64,000 nucleotides of DNA from Phialophora verrucosa (taxonomy: Eukaryota > Ascomycota > Eurotiomycetes > Chaetothyriales > Herpotrichiellaceae), in assembly GCA_002099365.1 (NCBI GenBank), contig MSED01000002.1, positions 992,001-1,056,000 of the forward strand, read 5' to 3'. The translations under genes and the position numbers were made by a program. The stretch's first letter is position 1. Every line of letters begins with the position of its first letter. The notes beneath the pieces were generated by a model. The model ran no database searches and was not told the DNA's origin. It saw only the letters and a list, made by a program, of their open reading frames with translations. Shown here one piece after another: positions 22,797 to 34,704 of the stretch.

Positions 22797-24506
22797 ATGA
22801 CTTCTCTACGAGCCTCTGTCCTCCTGGTCTTTGCGGCCTTTTGGCTTGCAGTCAACGCCATTCCAACAATCTCAGCAGTCGGTTCCAAATTCTTCACTAG
22901 CGACGGCAAGCAATTTTTCGTCAAAGGCAAGTTCCGAGTCACCTCAATTCACGCTGCGCTGTTTTGCTGACCCTAGCTCTCTGCATAGGTGTCGCCTACC
23001 AGCTCGTCGAAGATGATCCTCTCGTAAATACCACTCAGTGCCAGCTCGATGCCGCTCTCATGCAACAACTTGGTGCCAATTCGATCCGGGTGTATCATGT
23101 GGATGCGTCAAAAGATCATTCAGGTTGCATGGATGCTTTTGCTGCCGCCGGAATCTACTTATGGGTGGACCTGGACAGCTTCAAGACGTACATTCGCTAT
23201 GTAGGATCGAGAGAATTTCACGTCTAAGAACGATAGCTGATAACCTGCCAGGGAAGTGAATCGACATGGAATGCGAACAAATCAGAGTCTTATCGTGCTG
23301 TCTTGGACAACTTCCAGCAGTATGACAACACTGCTGGCTGTTTCGTGGGCAATGAAGTGCTCAATGTTTGTGCGTGACGCCTCTTGCTCACTCGACTCCT
23401 GCACCCCGCTAACAATGCAACAGTGGAGGACTCGGGAGCCGCTCCGTACCTTCTTGCGGCCGCGGTCGACATCAAGTCCTACCGAGACGCCAAAGGCTAC
23501 CGGAAGATCCCCATCGGCTACTCAGCCACGGATACTGCAGTTCTTCGCCCCATGCTTCAAGACTATCTGGCCTGCCGTCCTAATGTGACTGAACGCCTCG
23601 ATTTCTACGCCTTGAACAGCTATGAGTGGTGTGGATCCGCACCTGACTTTCAGACTTCTGGTTATATTGGCCTTCAGGCACTCGCCGAAAATTACCCGAT
23701 TCCTATCTTCTTCTCGGAGGATGGCTGCAACACTGTTCCGCCTCGGACGTTCAATGACCAAGCTGCCATCTTCGGACCGCAGATGGTCGACACTTGGTCC
23801 GGCGCTATCATTTATGAATGGATTCAGGAAATGAACAACTACGGCCTCGTGGAGTATGGTCCGGCGGCCGGACCAGACGTCAACCAGGGCTCAATCATTG
23901 TTCAAGGGTAAAATCATTGCTGACAAACACTCGCCTACATGGGCTTCGGAGCTAACGAACTGCAGGTTCACCCGCCAGGGAGTGCCAACCCCTATCTCGC
24001 CTGACTTCAGCAATCTTCAGCAACAATGGCAGACACTGACCCCCACTGGCGTAAACTCGGCTCAATACGCTGCGACAGTCAAGACAACTCCTCCATCCTG
24101 CCCTGCTTCGACCGCAGGAGGATGGACAGTAGATCCCAGCGCGCCTCTTCCCACTGTGGGAGTTGAGGGCGTCTCATCAGGTATGCCAAACGGCGTTCCG
24201 ACTGGCAGCATTACAGTTGCCACCACGGCGCTCATCCCCCCTTCTCCTACGTCGCCTTCTGTGTCCACCGCTTCTGTTCCTGTTTCGTCGCAAGCAGCAA
24301 CTTCGCAGGCCAGTAGTACTTACAGCTCGACAGTCACCTCGGCACACGACGGCAGCGCCACTGCTTCTGGGGCTGCTAGCTCCGCGACATCGCAAGGAGC
24401 TGCTGCCCGAGTTGTCTCCGCACCGTCTTCGTTCAACAATGTCGGATTCATGGGTATGGTGGTTGCCCTGGTGGCAGTGGGCGCAGGAGTTATGGTTTGG
24501 CTGTGA
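22797..24506 (+). CDS. GPI-anchored 1,3-beta-glucanosyltransferase (GH72, Gel/Gas family)
   Basis: Five exons, 22797-22926, 22989-23200, 23252-23369, 23424-23907 and 23966-24506, give 494 aa. The enzyme cleaves beta-1,3-glucan and transfers the new end to another chain, elongating cell-wall glucan outside the plasma membrane. Features in order: signal peptide (residues 1-21), GH72 domain starting at FFVKGVAYQL, acid/base Glu in GNEV (about 149), nucleophile Glu in FFSEDGCN (about 252), IIYEWIQEMNNYGLVEY, a Ser/Thr-rich linker and a hydrophobic C-terminal GPI signal. There is no Cys-rich X8/CBM43 module, so it belongs to the GH72-minus subgroup. Intron 1 is GC-AG (AAG|GCAAGT...GCATAG); a GT-donor reading would break the conserved VKGVAYQ motif. 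Confidence 0.95.
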
Positions 24507-26011
24507 ACGTGGATCCAGCCCAGTTAGACGAAGAGGCTCTATCTAACGAGTAACGAAAACATGAATGTCGGCTTTCTATGGTTGTAAGCACATTTCAAAT
24601 GTGCCGGGATACCACCGTGCAAAGGTTGAAAAGCGGACGGTACACAAGCAGGACATGCTTTGTATCCAACAGGCATTATGATGACCAGAGACCAGCAATA
24701 GATTAATATTAATCGAGAGGGATTACCGTGGCCTTGCATGACGAGAGATCGATCAGCCAGATCAGCCTAGGATTCGACAATCCCCCCCAAGTTCAAAACA
24801 CGTTGCCCTATGAGACGAAGATGCGGCAGCGAGTTCCTATGGTGATGCTGATGGCTGATGGCCTTTCAGGTCCGATGTGCGGTAATCGTGCCGGACGATA
24901 TTCGTACAGCCTGTCACGGTCCGTGTTGCTCAGCTGTAAGTGACGGGGCAATGGATTCGAAGGACACCAGCATTACAGTTGCACATCGTAGCACAACTCC
25001 TCCGGTTGCTGCGGCACGGCTCTGACTGGGTAAGCCCGCTGTCAGAGAGCCTGATCAAATTCACACGAAGATACCGCGAGTCATGTTTAAGGGAGGTGTG
25101 CTGGGTAAGGCTTTCATCTGACAGAGCACCCGCTACTGGTACGGGTAGTATTCCAATCACGACCGTTCCGCAGGAGCTTAGGGACGCCTAAACGATCCGA
25201 TTAGCCGCTAGACGTCAGCTAGGCTCTTTGATCCGACAACTTCGGCCGATTCTGATGGGGCAACTGGAAAGAATCTGCACGGCAAGATCTGACACGCGAG
25301 TTAAATCCATTAATAAGGCTTGGGATTTTCGCGGATCTGGCCCACACGCTTTAAGTCCGGCAGATTGGTGACGCATGAAGCAACTGTTTTTCTGTCCTCA
25401 CTCTCTCATCATTTGCGCTCCGGAGAAATGCCAACGTGACGTTATTCACCACGATCTTCGCTAATGGCTGTGTCTTTGACCTGATACCCGTAATCGCCGG
25501 ATTTGCCCCTGCCAACGAAATTCATCCAAAAAGGAAGTGTTACTATCTGAAACGAGTGCTTCAGCAATTCCCCAAATGCCACCGTCCCGGCACACTCCCT
25601 TCACTGTTGTCCCAACGAGCTTACCAATCCTGCTCCTACCACGTGGCTCGCGTGTTCACCGTAGTCCACAATATCCGCCCTCTTACCCATATCACCGAGT
25701 TCACGGTCCATTCTCAAAAGAGCTCTCCGTTCCTCAAGATTCACCGCCGGGCCATTTCCCGCCGTCGATCTCTATACGCTCGCTCGCTCGCTCGCTCCTC
25801 TTCCTAGTTTCACTCCTACACCCTCTTACCTTTCAAGCCTTTCATTTCTCCCCCCAGCTGCCTTCCCTCACTGTCTCTTGACTCTTGATCCTCGAAAAGG
25901 TGTCCCACAGGCCGAATTCTTGCAAACTTTGCTGAGGATTCGCGACCTCGTCTGACAACAAGACCTGAAACATCAACAGTTCTTGTATTGGTAACAGGAG
26001 AAACCGACAAC
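24507..26011. other. Intergenic region upstream of the ABC transporter
   Basis: Holds the GH72 3' flank (with palindrome ATTAATATTAAT near 24703) and about 1 kb of promoter and C/T-rich leader, including a (GCTC)n run at about 25778-25798. I found no exact pleiotropic-drug-response element (TCCGYGGA). No gene is seen. Confidence 0.45.
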
Positions 26012-29000
26012 ATGTTCAATCAACATAGCGGGGAGATGTTCAGGCGTCGCTACCGCGAGGAGCGTAAGTACAGTGAATCCCTCGCAGCCTTTTTCACACG
26101 AACTGACCGATGCAGCGCCCTTTACCAATTTACACAATGTCGCCTTTCCCGGGCAATTGTCACAGGACACCAGTGCAGTACAGTCTCCCCATGGCTCCGG
26201 TGCGCCGTCAAGGAGTCGCAGCGAAGAAAGGGATGGGACGTGGGGCGAACGAGATGTGGGAGGAGCCCTCAACCGAGAAGAAGCTATGGCCGAGTTCGAG
26301 GAGATCCGGCGAGAGATCTCGAAGATCAGCTTACAGCGGACTGCCACCCGCGAATCAGGCGCGGAAAAGCCCAGGACTTGGCTGTCGAGAGGGCGCTCAC
26401 GGCCGTCGATGGCCCGTACCAGGACGACTGCTTCTCGAGCCAACAGCGACGCAACCGATGGCGACTGGGACAAAGAGGCTGGCCCCGAGCCGGTGGAAGA
26501 GGATGACCTCGACCTTGGCGCTTTCCTAAAAGACGGTCACTTCGAGAAGCGGACGGAGACTGGAGAATCTGCTAAGAAGGTGGGCGTGCTGTACAAGAAC
26601 CTGACGGTGAAAGGAGTGGGTGCTCAAGCTACATTCGCGAAAACTCTACCAGAAGCTATTATTGGCACATTCGGACCTGACCTCTACCGACTTGTCACCA
26701 GATTTGTCCCCGCACTTCATTTTGGGAAGCCGCCACCGACGAGAGACCTGATACACGACTTTACTGGCTCGGTACGTGACGGCGAGATGATGCTGGTGCT
26801 CGGCCGTCCCGGATCAGGTTGTTCAACTTTTCTCAAAGTCATCGCGAACCAGAGGGAGAGTTTTGCCGGTGTGGAGGGAACTGTCACCTACGGGGGTATC
26901 TCTGCCGAGGAACAGAAAAAGAGCTATCGTGGCGAAGTCAACTACAATCCAGAAGATGACCAGCATCTTCCTAACTTGACTGTCTGGCAAACACTTAAAT
27001 TCGCCTTGATGAACAAGACCAAGAAACACGATGCTGGTACCATCCCGGTCATCATCGAGGCCCTGTTGAAGATGTTTGGCATTTCTCACACCAAGGGCAC
27101 GCTGGTGGGGAACGAGTACGTGAGGGGCGTCTCTGGGGGCGAGCGGAAGCGGGTAGGCATTGCTGAGACACTAGCTACGAAGTCCACCGTGGTATGCTGG
27201 GACAATTCGACACGCGGGCTGGATGCCTCCACAGCGCTGGACTACGCCAAGTCGCTGCGCATAATGACCGACATCTCGAACCGAACGACCATTGTCACGC
27301 TATACCAGGCGGGTGAGGGCATCTACCAACTGATGGACAAGGTGTTAGTGATCGAGGAAGGACGCATGATATACCAGGGTCCTGCGGACCGGGCACGACA
27401 ATACTTCATCGACCTCGGATTTCATGCTCCTGACCGACAGACGACAGCGGACTTCCTGACTTCAGTTGGCGACCCGAACGAACGTCAGTTCCGGGACGGC
27501 ATGGAAGCCTCGACACCCAAGACAGCTTTAGAGCTGGAGGCCGCCTTCCGCAAGTCAAGCATCTATCAAGAAACCCTCGCTGACGTGAACCGTTATGAGA
27601 AGGAGATGGAGACGTCCAATTGCTCCGATACCAGGCAGTTCCAGGAAGCTGTGCAGGAGCAAAAGAGCAACAGCAAACTAGTCTCACCACACTCCAGCTA
27701 CACAGTCTCCTTCTGGCGTCAAGTGATGGCCTGCACGCTCCGAGAGTTTTGGCTCTTCTGGGGCGATAAGTCTACGCTATACACCAAGGGATTCATTATC
27801 ATCTCCAACGCTCTGATCATTGGCTCGTTGTTCTATGGTGAGAGCTTCGATACTGACGGTGCATTCCCGAGGGGTGGTGCGCTGTTCTTCTCGATATTGT
27901 TCTTGGGCTGGCTGCAATTGACTGAACTGGTGCGAGCCGTCAGCGGTCGGGTTGTTATATCACGGCACCGCGATTACGCCTTCTACCGCCCAAGTGCTGT
28001 GGTTATTGCCAGGATCATGCTTGACTTGCCGGTTCTTTTGGTTCAGGCAGTGGTTTTCACCGTCATCCTCTACTTCATGACGAACCTTGACGTCGAGGCC
28101 GGCAAATTCTTCATCAACCTCCTCTTCGTCTACGTCACTACTATCTGCGTCACAGCGCTTTACCGGATGTTCGCCGCCCTAAGTCCGACCATTGACGATG
28201 CCGTGCGCTTCTCGGGTATCGCACTCAACCTCCTGATCCTCTATGTGGGTTATACTATTCCCAAGACTAGCTTGACAGGCGATGTCATCTGGTTCGGGTG
28301 GCTCTACTACGTCAATCCCGTGTCATACGCGTACGAAGCAGTGTTGACAAACGAGTTTCACGGTCGAGTAATGGATTGTTCTCCCTCGAATCTCGTGCCT
28401 CGAGGACCGAACGCAGTGCAGGGTTACCAAGGATGTTCTTTGGTCGGCGCGACCGTCGGTAACACACGGGTTGGTGGAGATTCTTACTTTGAAAATTCCT
28501 TCGGCTACTATAGATCCCACCTCTGGCGGAATTTCGGGGTGGTCATAGCCTTTACGGTGCTCTACATCCTCGTTACGGCCGTTGCGTCTGAGTTGTTCTC
28601 GTTCACCGGCGGCGGCGGCGGGGCCCTTGTGTTCAAGAAGACTCGCAAGGCGAAGAAAATGGTGGAGGAAGAAAGTAAGCCATCGGACGTAGAGAATGCC
28701 GCGGTGCCTTCGGAACCCGCCTCTAGTGCATCCTCAGACACGGTGATGAAGGACCGGAAGGAGGACGCTGTAGGCATCGCCAAGAGCAAGAGCGTCTTCA
28801 CTTGGGAGAACGTCGAGTACGAAGTTCCATACCAAGGTGGCAAGAGAAAGTTGCTGAATAAGGTCAACGGCTATGTCAAGCCCGGGGTCATGATCGCCCT
28901 CATGGGCGCATCTGGCGCCGGAAAGACCACCCTTCTCAACACCTTATCCCAGAGACAGACCATGGGTACTGTTACTGGAGAGATGCTCGTTGACGGACGT

Positions 29001-30752
29001 CCTCTCGGAATCGAATTCCAGCGAGGTACGGGCTTCTGCGAACAAATGGACCTGCATGATGAGACTGCCACGATCCGAGAAGCTCTGGAATTTTCCGCCC
29101 TCTTGAGACAGGATCGGGATGTCCCCAAGCAAGAGAAGATCAACTACGTTAACAATATCATCGAATTACTGGAGCTTCACGACATCGAGGATGCCATCAT
29201 TGGCTCGCTGGGTGTCGAGCAGCGCAAGCGTCTTACCATCGGCGTTGAGCTGGCTGCCAAACCAGAGTTGCTTCTATTTCTGGATGAGCCCACCAGCGGT
29301 TTGGACTCCCAGTCGGCCTTCTCCATTGTTCGGTTCTTGAAGAAGCTCTCGCAGGCCGGCCAGGCAATCATTTGCACCATCCACCAGCCTTCATCTATGT
29401 TGATCCAGCAATTCGACATGGTTCTGGCTCTGAATCCGGGCGGAAACCCATTCTACTTCGGTCCCATCGGTGAAAACGGCTCGGCAGTGGTGGAATACTT
29501 CGCAAAGAGGGGCACACAGTGCCCGCCAAACAAGAATGTAGCCGAGTTTATCCTCGAGACTGCCGCCAAGGGAGGGAAGCGGCGAGAAGATGGCAAACGC
29601 GTCAACTGGAACAAAGAGTGGCTTGAATCCGAGGAGAATGCCTCAATGCTCCGAGAGATTCAACGGCTCAAAGAAGAACGATCCAAGGAGACACCGAAAG
29701 CAGCGACCCAGCAACACGAATTTGCCGCGCCAGTTCAGCTGCAGACGTACGAGCTCATGAAGCGCACCTTCCGCTCGTACTGGCGAGACCCATCATACCT
29801 GTACGCGAGGCTCTTTGTGAGTGTCATCATCGGCATCTTCAACGGGTTTACCTTCTACAACCTGACCGACTCGGTGGCATCGCTGCAAGAACGGTTCTTC
29901 ACCTCTTACCTAATTCTCCTCATCCCACCCACGATCGTCAACGGCGTGGTCCCCAAGTTCTTCCAGAACCGCGCCTTGTGGGAAGCCCGCGAGTACCCGT
30001 CCCGCATCTACGGCTGGTTCGCGTTCTGCACCGCTCAGGTTGTCGCCGAGATTCCCGCAGCGGTGGTCAGCTCTGTCATCTACTGGCTGTTGTGGTACTA
30101 TCCAACCAATCTGCCCCGTGACAGCGAGACGGCTGGGTACATGTTCCTGATGACCATGCTGTTCTACTTCTTCATGTCGTCGTGGGGTCAATGGATCTGT
30201 GCGTTTGCGCCCTCTTTCACGACCATTTCCAACACGCTGCCCTTCTTTTTCGTCATGGTCTCCGTCTTCAACGGCATCGTGCGGCCATACAGCCAGATTC
30301 CGGTCTTCTGGCGGTATTGGATGTACTACGTCAATCCATCGACGTGGTGGTTGAGAGGTGTGCTGGCGGCGACATTGAAGGACACTATGGTTCGATGTGC
30401 CCAGGGCGAGTCGACGTTGTATAACGCGCCGCCTGGGCAGACATGCCAGTCATACACGCAGGATTTCATCGACTCCTCGGGCCTAGGATATGTGACCACC
30501 ATGACCAACGGCACCTGTGCGTATTGCCCCTACGCCACCGGGAAGGAGTATCTGTCGACGTTGAACACCAAGCCCGATGAGCAATGGCGCGACTTTGGCA
30601 TCTTCTTGGTCTTCACCTTTTCCAACTGGCTCTTGGTGTACTTCTTCATTTGGAGCGTGAGAGTCAAGAAGTGGACCTTCGGAATGGGCTACCTGTTTGG
30701 CCAGGTTGAAGCGTTGATCGAGACGGTGAAGGGCTTGATGCGAAGAAAGTGA
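26012..30752 (+). CDS. PDR-type (ABCG) full-size ABC transporter
   Basis: Exons 26012-26063 and 26116-30752 (52-bp intron GTAAGT...TGCAG with CTGAC branch) give 1562 aa. The layout is the reverse NBD-TMD-NBD-TMD order of fungal Pdr5/Cdr1 pumps, which export drugs and lipids across the plasma membrane. NBD1 has the fungal-type degenerate Walker A GRPGSGCST (about residue 247; Cys for the Lys), signature VSGGERKRVGIAETL and Walker B VVCWDNSTRGLDAST. NBD2 has a canonical GASGAGKTT (about 947) but degenerate signature LGVEQRKRLTIGVE and LLLFLDEPTSGLDSQ. This pairing gives one competent and one non-competent ATP site, as known for the family. Both membrane domains carry six predicted helices. The short first exon supplies the only good ATG; the longer open frame begins with GTG. 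Confidence 0.95.
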
Positions 30753-30967
30753 GAAGGAGACATTAGGAAGTCATCGAATGGATCAATAATAATCAATGGT
30801 GTGATTCATGGTCCGGGGGTTGTGGTGCGAATTGCATTGAACGCAAAGGAAGGGATTCGATTCGAGTTGGGTCGAATCAAAAATTACCTAGGACATCAAG
30901 CCACAGTACTGTGAGTACGGATTAATACATTACAGCAGATGAGATCATTGAGCAGGGAGTTCACCAG

Positions 30968-31051
30968 TCTCACGGATGGAACGGTCTCACGGATGGAACG
31001 GTCTCACGGATGGAACGGTCTCACGGATGGAACGGTCTCACGGATGGAACG
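30968..31051. repeat. 17-bp tandem repeat, 5 copies
   Basis: Five near-perfect copies of a 17-bp unit (TCTCACGGATGGAACGG) about 215 bp after the ABC transporter stop codon. The last copy ends in GA instead of GG. Confidence 0.95.
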
Positions 31052-31214
31052 ATACCAAAATGTAAACAATTGGATATAAATTCACGAGTCTCGAAGTTCG
31101 ATCCTGTCTCTCCAGCTCTTTGGGCTTTCGAGCGAAGATCTTGGATAAACATGTTTCCTTCCACACAAGGAAGGAATGGATCAAGAGATGAAACCGAACC
31201 CAACGAAGAGAAGC

Positions 31215-31234
31215 TAAGGCAAGGCAAGGCAAGG
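31215..31234. repeat. AAGGC pentanucleotide microsatellite
   Basis: Four consecutive AAGGC units in the convergent intergenic region. Confidence 0.8.
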
Positions 31235-31416
31235 CATTTAAAGGTATGCATGTAGTAGATGAACTTAGAACTCACGACAAAGTTACTACGAGCGACTATT
31301 CATGAATTACTCCGTACCTGGGGAGCATGAGGTAGTACCGTTCTCCGTACGTCAACTTAGTTCCCCGTGCTGTACTATACTGGATCAAGACCACCGGGTG
31401 CATTTGATAAGGCTTC

Positions 31417-34051
31417 TCAAGGTAAGGGAAACTCGTAAGCGTCGCCGAATCCAAATGTCGGATCGAACAGACCGGCGAACTCGTCCCGGATCTGCGAGTC
31501 GAAGAGCATGTAATCCTCGGTTGGGAAGGACGAGGACAATAACGACGACGGTGGGAGACTAACGTTGCCATTGCCATTGCGGTTACTGATACTGTTACTG
31601 TTGTCGCTCACATCCCCCAACGACCCGTCCCCTGCGCGTGGTGGTGGTGGTGGTGGCGGTGGTGGTCTAATGCCCGAAACGGCGGCGTAGGGATCCATCT
31701 CTAGGTGATCTAGATTCAGATCTCGTTGGTGATGCTGATCCTGGTGCTGGTTCTGGTGCTGGTGGCCCTGAGCCTGAACTGCGGCATTATTATTCGCCTT
31801 GATGCGCCGCGCTGCAAGGATCTTGGCCTGCAAATCTTCGAGGCATTTCAGCCGATCCCAGGCCCGTAGAATGGGACCGGACCGGGCGCTCAGCTTCCTC
31901 AGCAGCGCGGCCGCGACGTGGAAGGTCTCCCGGATCGTGGCCCACAGCTCGGTGGTGGTGGCGTGCTCGTGCACGTGCACGACGATGAGGAGCAGGTTCC
32001 CCAGGCTGGAGACGATGAAGTGCTTGAAGAAGGTGGCGTGGGTGTGCAGCAGGTCGGTGCGGGCGTCTAGGTCCGCGAACGCTTGGAGCGAGTCCCGCGC
32101 GATGGTCAGCGCCGTGAGCGTGTGCTCCGGGTGCGTCCTGATGCGGGCCGCGGACTGGAGGAGCGGGCGGTAGATCAGGTTGCGGAGCTGGTTGCCGCGC
32201 ACGAACAGCGCGACGGCGAGGTAGAAGTCTCGGCGCGAGGTGGTGGTGGTGGTGGTGGTGGTGGTGCTGTCAGTGTCGGTGTTTCCATCGCCGCCGCGTC
32301 TATGGCCTCCGTGTCTATTGCCGTCGTAGTCGCCCCTCGGATCATACGCGGACGACGCAATCTCGGTCACGCCGTGGCAGTACCGGATCGGGGCCGGGAT
32401 CTGCTTCTGCCACTGCAGGACCTGGTAGTCGAGGTAGTCGATCTGTTCGCGCACGGCGTCCACGTCCGCGTCGGACTCCTTGCTGCCGGACAGGTCGTTG
32501 CTCATCTGCCAGGCCTTGCCGGACAGTTTGGTGAACGGGATCATGCTCCGCAGGTACGGGTGGTCGAAGTCGAGGGCCGCGAGGGCGGGATCCACTAGCG
32601 TGTCTTGGATGACGAAGGGGACGCCGAGACCCAGACTGGAGCGCCGGTCGAGCGTGAAGACCGACCAGAAGATTCGGAGGGCTTGTTTGCGCGAGCCCTC
32701 GTCGGGGAAGTGCTTGACCAGGGCGTCGCGGCGGTGGAGGCCCATCTCGAGGCACCGTCGCGACGCGAGGCAGGAGTATCGGCTCCCTTTGAGCTCGTCG
32801 TCCAGGTGGTAGAAGAAGAGTGCCTTGCAGAAAGGGCGGCCTTGTTAGTTTCTCAATCTTGCGTTCGATTCCTGATTCAGGGGCAGGAAGACTCACGATC
32901 GAGACGAGGATCTGAACGCCGCTGAGTCCCTCGGCATTCATTAGCGAATCGTCCGACGAGTCGAGGACGCTTTGCACGAGCTTCATGCCGGCGTCGGTCC
33001 CCGCTACACCCAGGTCGCTCACCATTCCGATGGCGAGCAGGATCTTGATGATCTTCGTGTCCACGCTGAACATCAGCTCGATCAGGTTGCCGAACCCGCC
33101 CTGGTAGCGTCGTCCTCGGGCGACGTCCAGCGCATCAAACAGGAGCCGGACCTTGGGAGCGAGGCACGACCCATCCGTTGCGGGATACATTGCCCCGACT
33201 GTATTGTGATAGGTGTCGATATACCGTAGTGCATCTGACCGCGCGACCGTCCACAAAGGGTCCCGTGCCAGGAAGTTTCGGAGGAGCGTCGTGTCTGCGG
33301 TCTGATTCCGAAAAATGCTAGGAAAGGGGAGAGGTTTGGAGGTCTGGTTTGAATTGATGATGGAGCATCCCACTCCCAGCTCGATCAGGCTCTCGTTGGC
33401 CACCTCAAACGTGAACTCTGAACTGGTAGGCCCGTGATATTCCGGGGAGATCGTCTCCGATTCTATCGTGACACTTGGCTGCATGGACGAAGCTCTCGCT
33501 CCAAGGCTGTCTGGTTGTGGTAGGTTTTCAGGCTGAAACCCCAAGTCCACTGGCTCCTCGGCCGCCGGGATGCTGGAAACAGGCTGCTGAGACGGACCGG
33601 GAGGAGATATTGCGCTCAGACTCTGGCTCAGGCTATCCACCTTCTCCATGACCGCACGGAGCTGCATAGTCAGCTGATGCACTTCTCTATCCCGCACGTT
33701 CAGCGCTCCTCCTCCGAGACATGGCGCAGCGTGCGTGGTGGGCGACTGGCCAGATGTGCCATCACTGTTCCGCGAGGGTCGGAGATAGCTGCACGGCATC
33801 ATGCTGTTGACACATCGCTGGCAGGGGTCTACTCCGTCACATTTGACCTTGCGTCGCTTGCACTCGTTGCTAGCGGCAGAGAACTCAATGTCATTCACTG
33901 CGCTGGCAGAGGTCGCTAGAAGATGGGTGGCTTACCACGCGTTTGACACATAACGAAGTCGCTTGGACCTTTGGGCATTCTCGGGGCTCTCGGCGCTGTT
34001 GCGCTTGCGTCCTGATTGCGCGCCATCTTCAGCACCTTCTCGGTGTGCCAT
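31417..34051 (-). CDS. Zn2Cys6 transcription factor, likely cluster regulator
   Basis: Exons 34051-33936, 33869-32897 and 32823-31417 give 831 aa. The binuclear cluster at about residues 39-66 reads C-x2-C-x6-C-x5-C-x2-C-x6-C (CNECKRRKVKC...CQRC). The first intron splits the codon of the first Cys, so correct splicing is needed to make the DNA-binding domain. A fungal-specific regulatory domain follows, with RRCLEMGLHRRDA and FWSVFTLDRRSSLGLGVPF. A (Thr)9 run (GGT repeat at about 32239-32266) and a (Pro)9 run near the C-terminus come from trinucleotide repeats. Such factors bind CGG half-sites as dimers. Its place beside the P450, hmgA and fahA suggests it controls them; that is inference. 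The ATG at 34051 is the first ATG in frame. Confidence 0.9.
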
Positions 34052-34704
34052 TGTCTTGTTGCGGGTGTTGAGGCTACAGTAGATAGAACGGGGGATGGGG
34101 AGAAGGTCGAAAAGGCAGCATGCAGGGGGGTTAGGTTCGGGGGGGTGGGGTGTCAACTACAGTACGAGTATTAAAGGTGCTGAGGTTTGGTACCCCGCCC
34201 CCGAAGTGATGTGCTTTCTGGGGTTCCACCCAGCCCAGGCATGCCTAGCGAGTGTTGTTCGGCTAAAGCCAGAGCAAAAGTGCGGAGTCCAGGGACTTCA
34301 ATAGCCAACCGGAAATTGCTACTTATTAATGCCGCGCGGGGCGTTCGTCACAGGAAGTGTCTAGAGGACGCCTATGAACTTAGTTAGGCGGCAAGCTGGG
34401 GGCTCTTGGTCACCCGCAACCTCCCCCTGAGAAACTTGGCCTCGGCTCACTAACCCCCGTAACTTCAGCTAGGCAAAGCCATTATCGACCACCACTAATA
34501 GGAACACACCGTTACCCACAAATGCCGGGCTTTCTGTAACCTTCATAAAGCGACACAACTGGGCAGCTTGGGGCCTCTAAAACCTGTGTGGGAGGCACTC
34601 TACGCACACTATGTACTACTGAGTGGACAGCTGAACAAGTCGATGGCTCAGAGTCCCGAATGTCCGCTGCTGCTTCGTACTGTTCTCAACGTCCCCTGCT
34701 AACG
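34052..34704. other. Intergenic region between the P450 3' end and the Zn2Cys6 promoter
   Basis: Promoter side of the regulator gene. No coding sequence and no CTCGGAGG word are seen here. Confidence 0.45.

Larger units (their letters stand above)
30753..31416. other. Intergenic region between convergent ABC transporter and Zn2Cys6 genes
   Basis: Contains the two tandem repeats listed separately. No gene is seen. Confidence 0.5.

Noticed and set aside
32868..32879. GTTCGATTCC, a tRNA B-box-like word
   Set aside because: It lies inside an intron of the Zn2Cys6 gene and lacks the rest of a tRNA.
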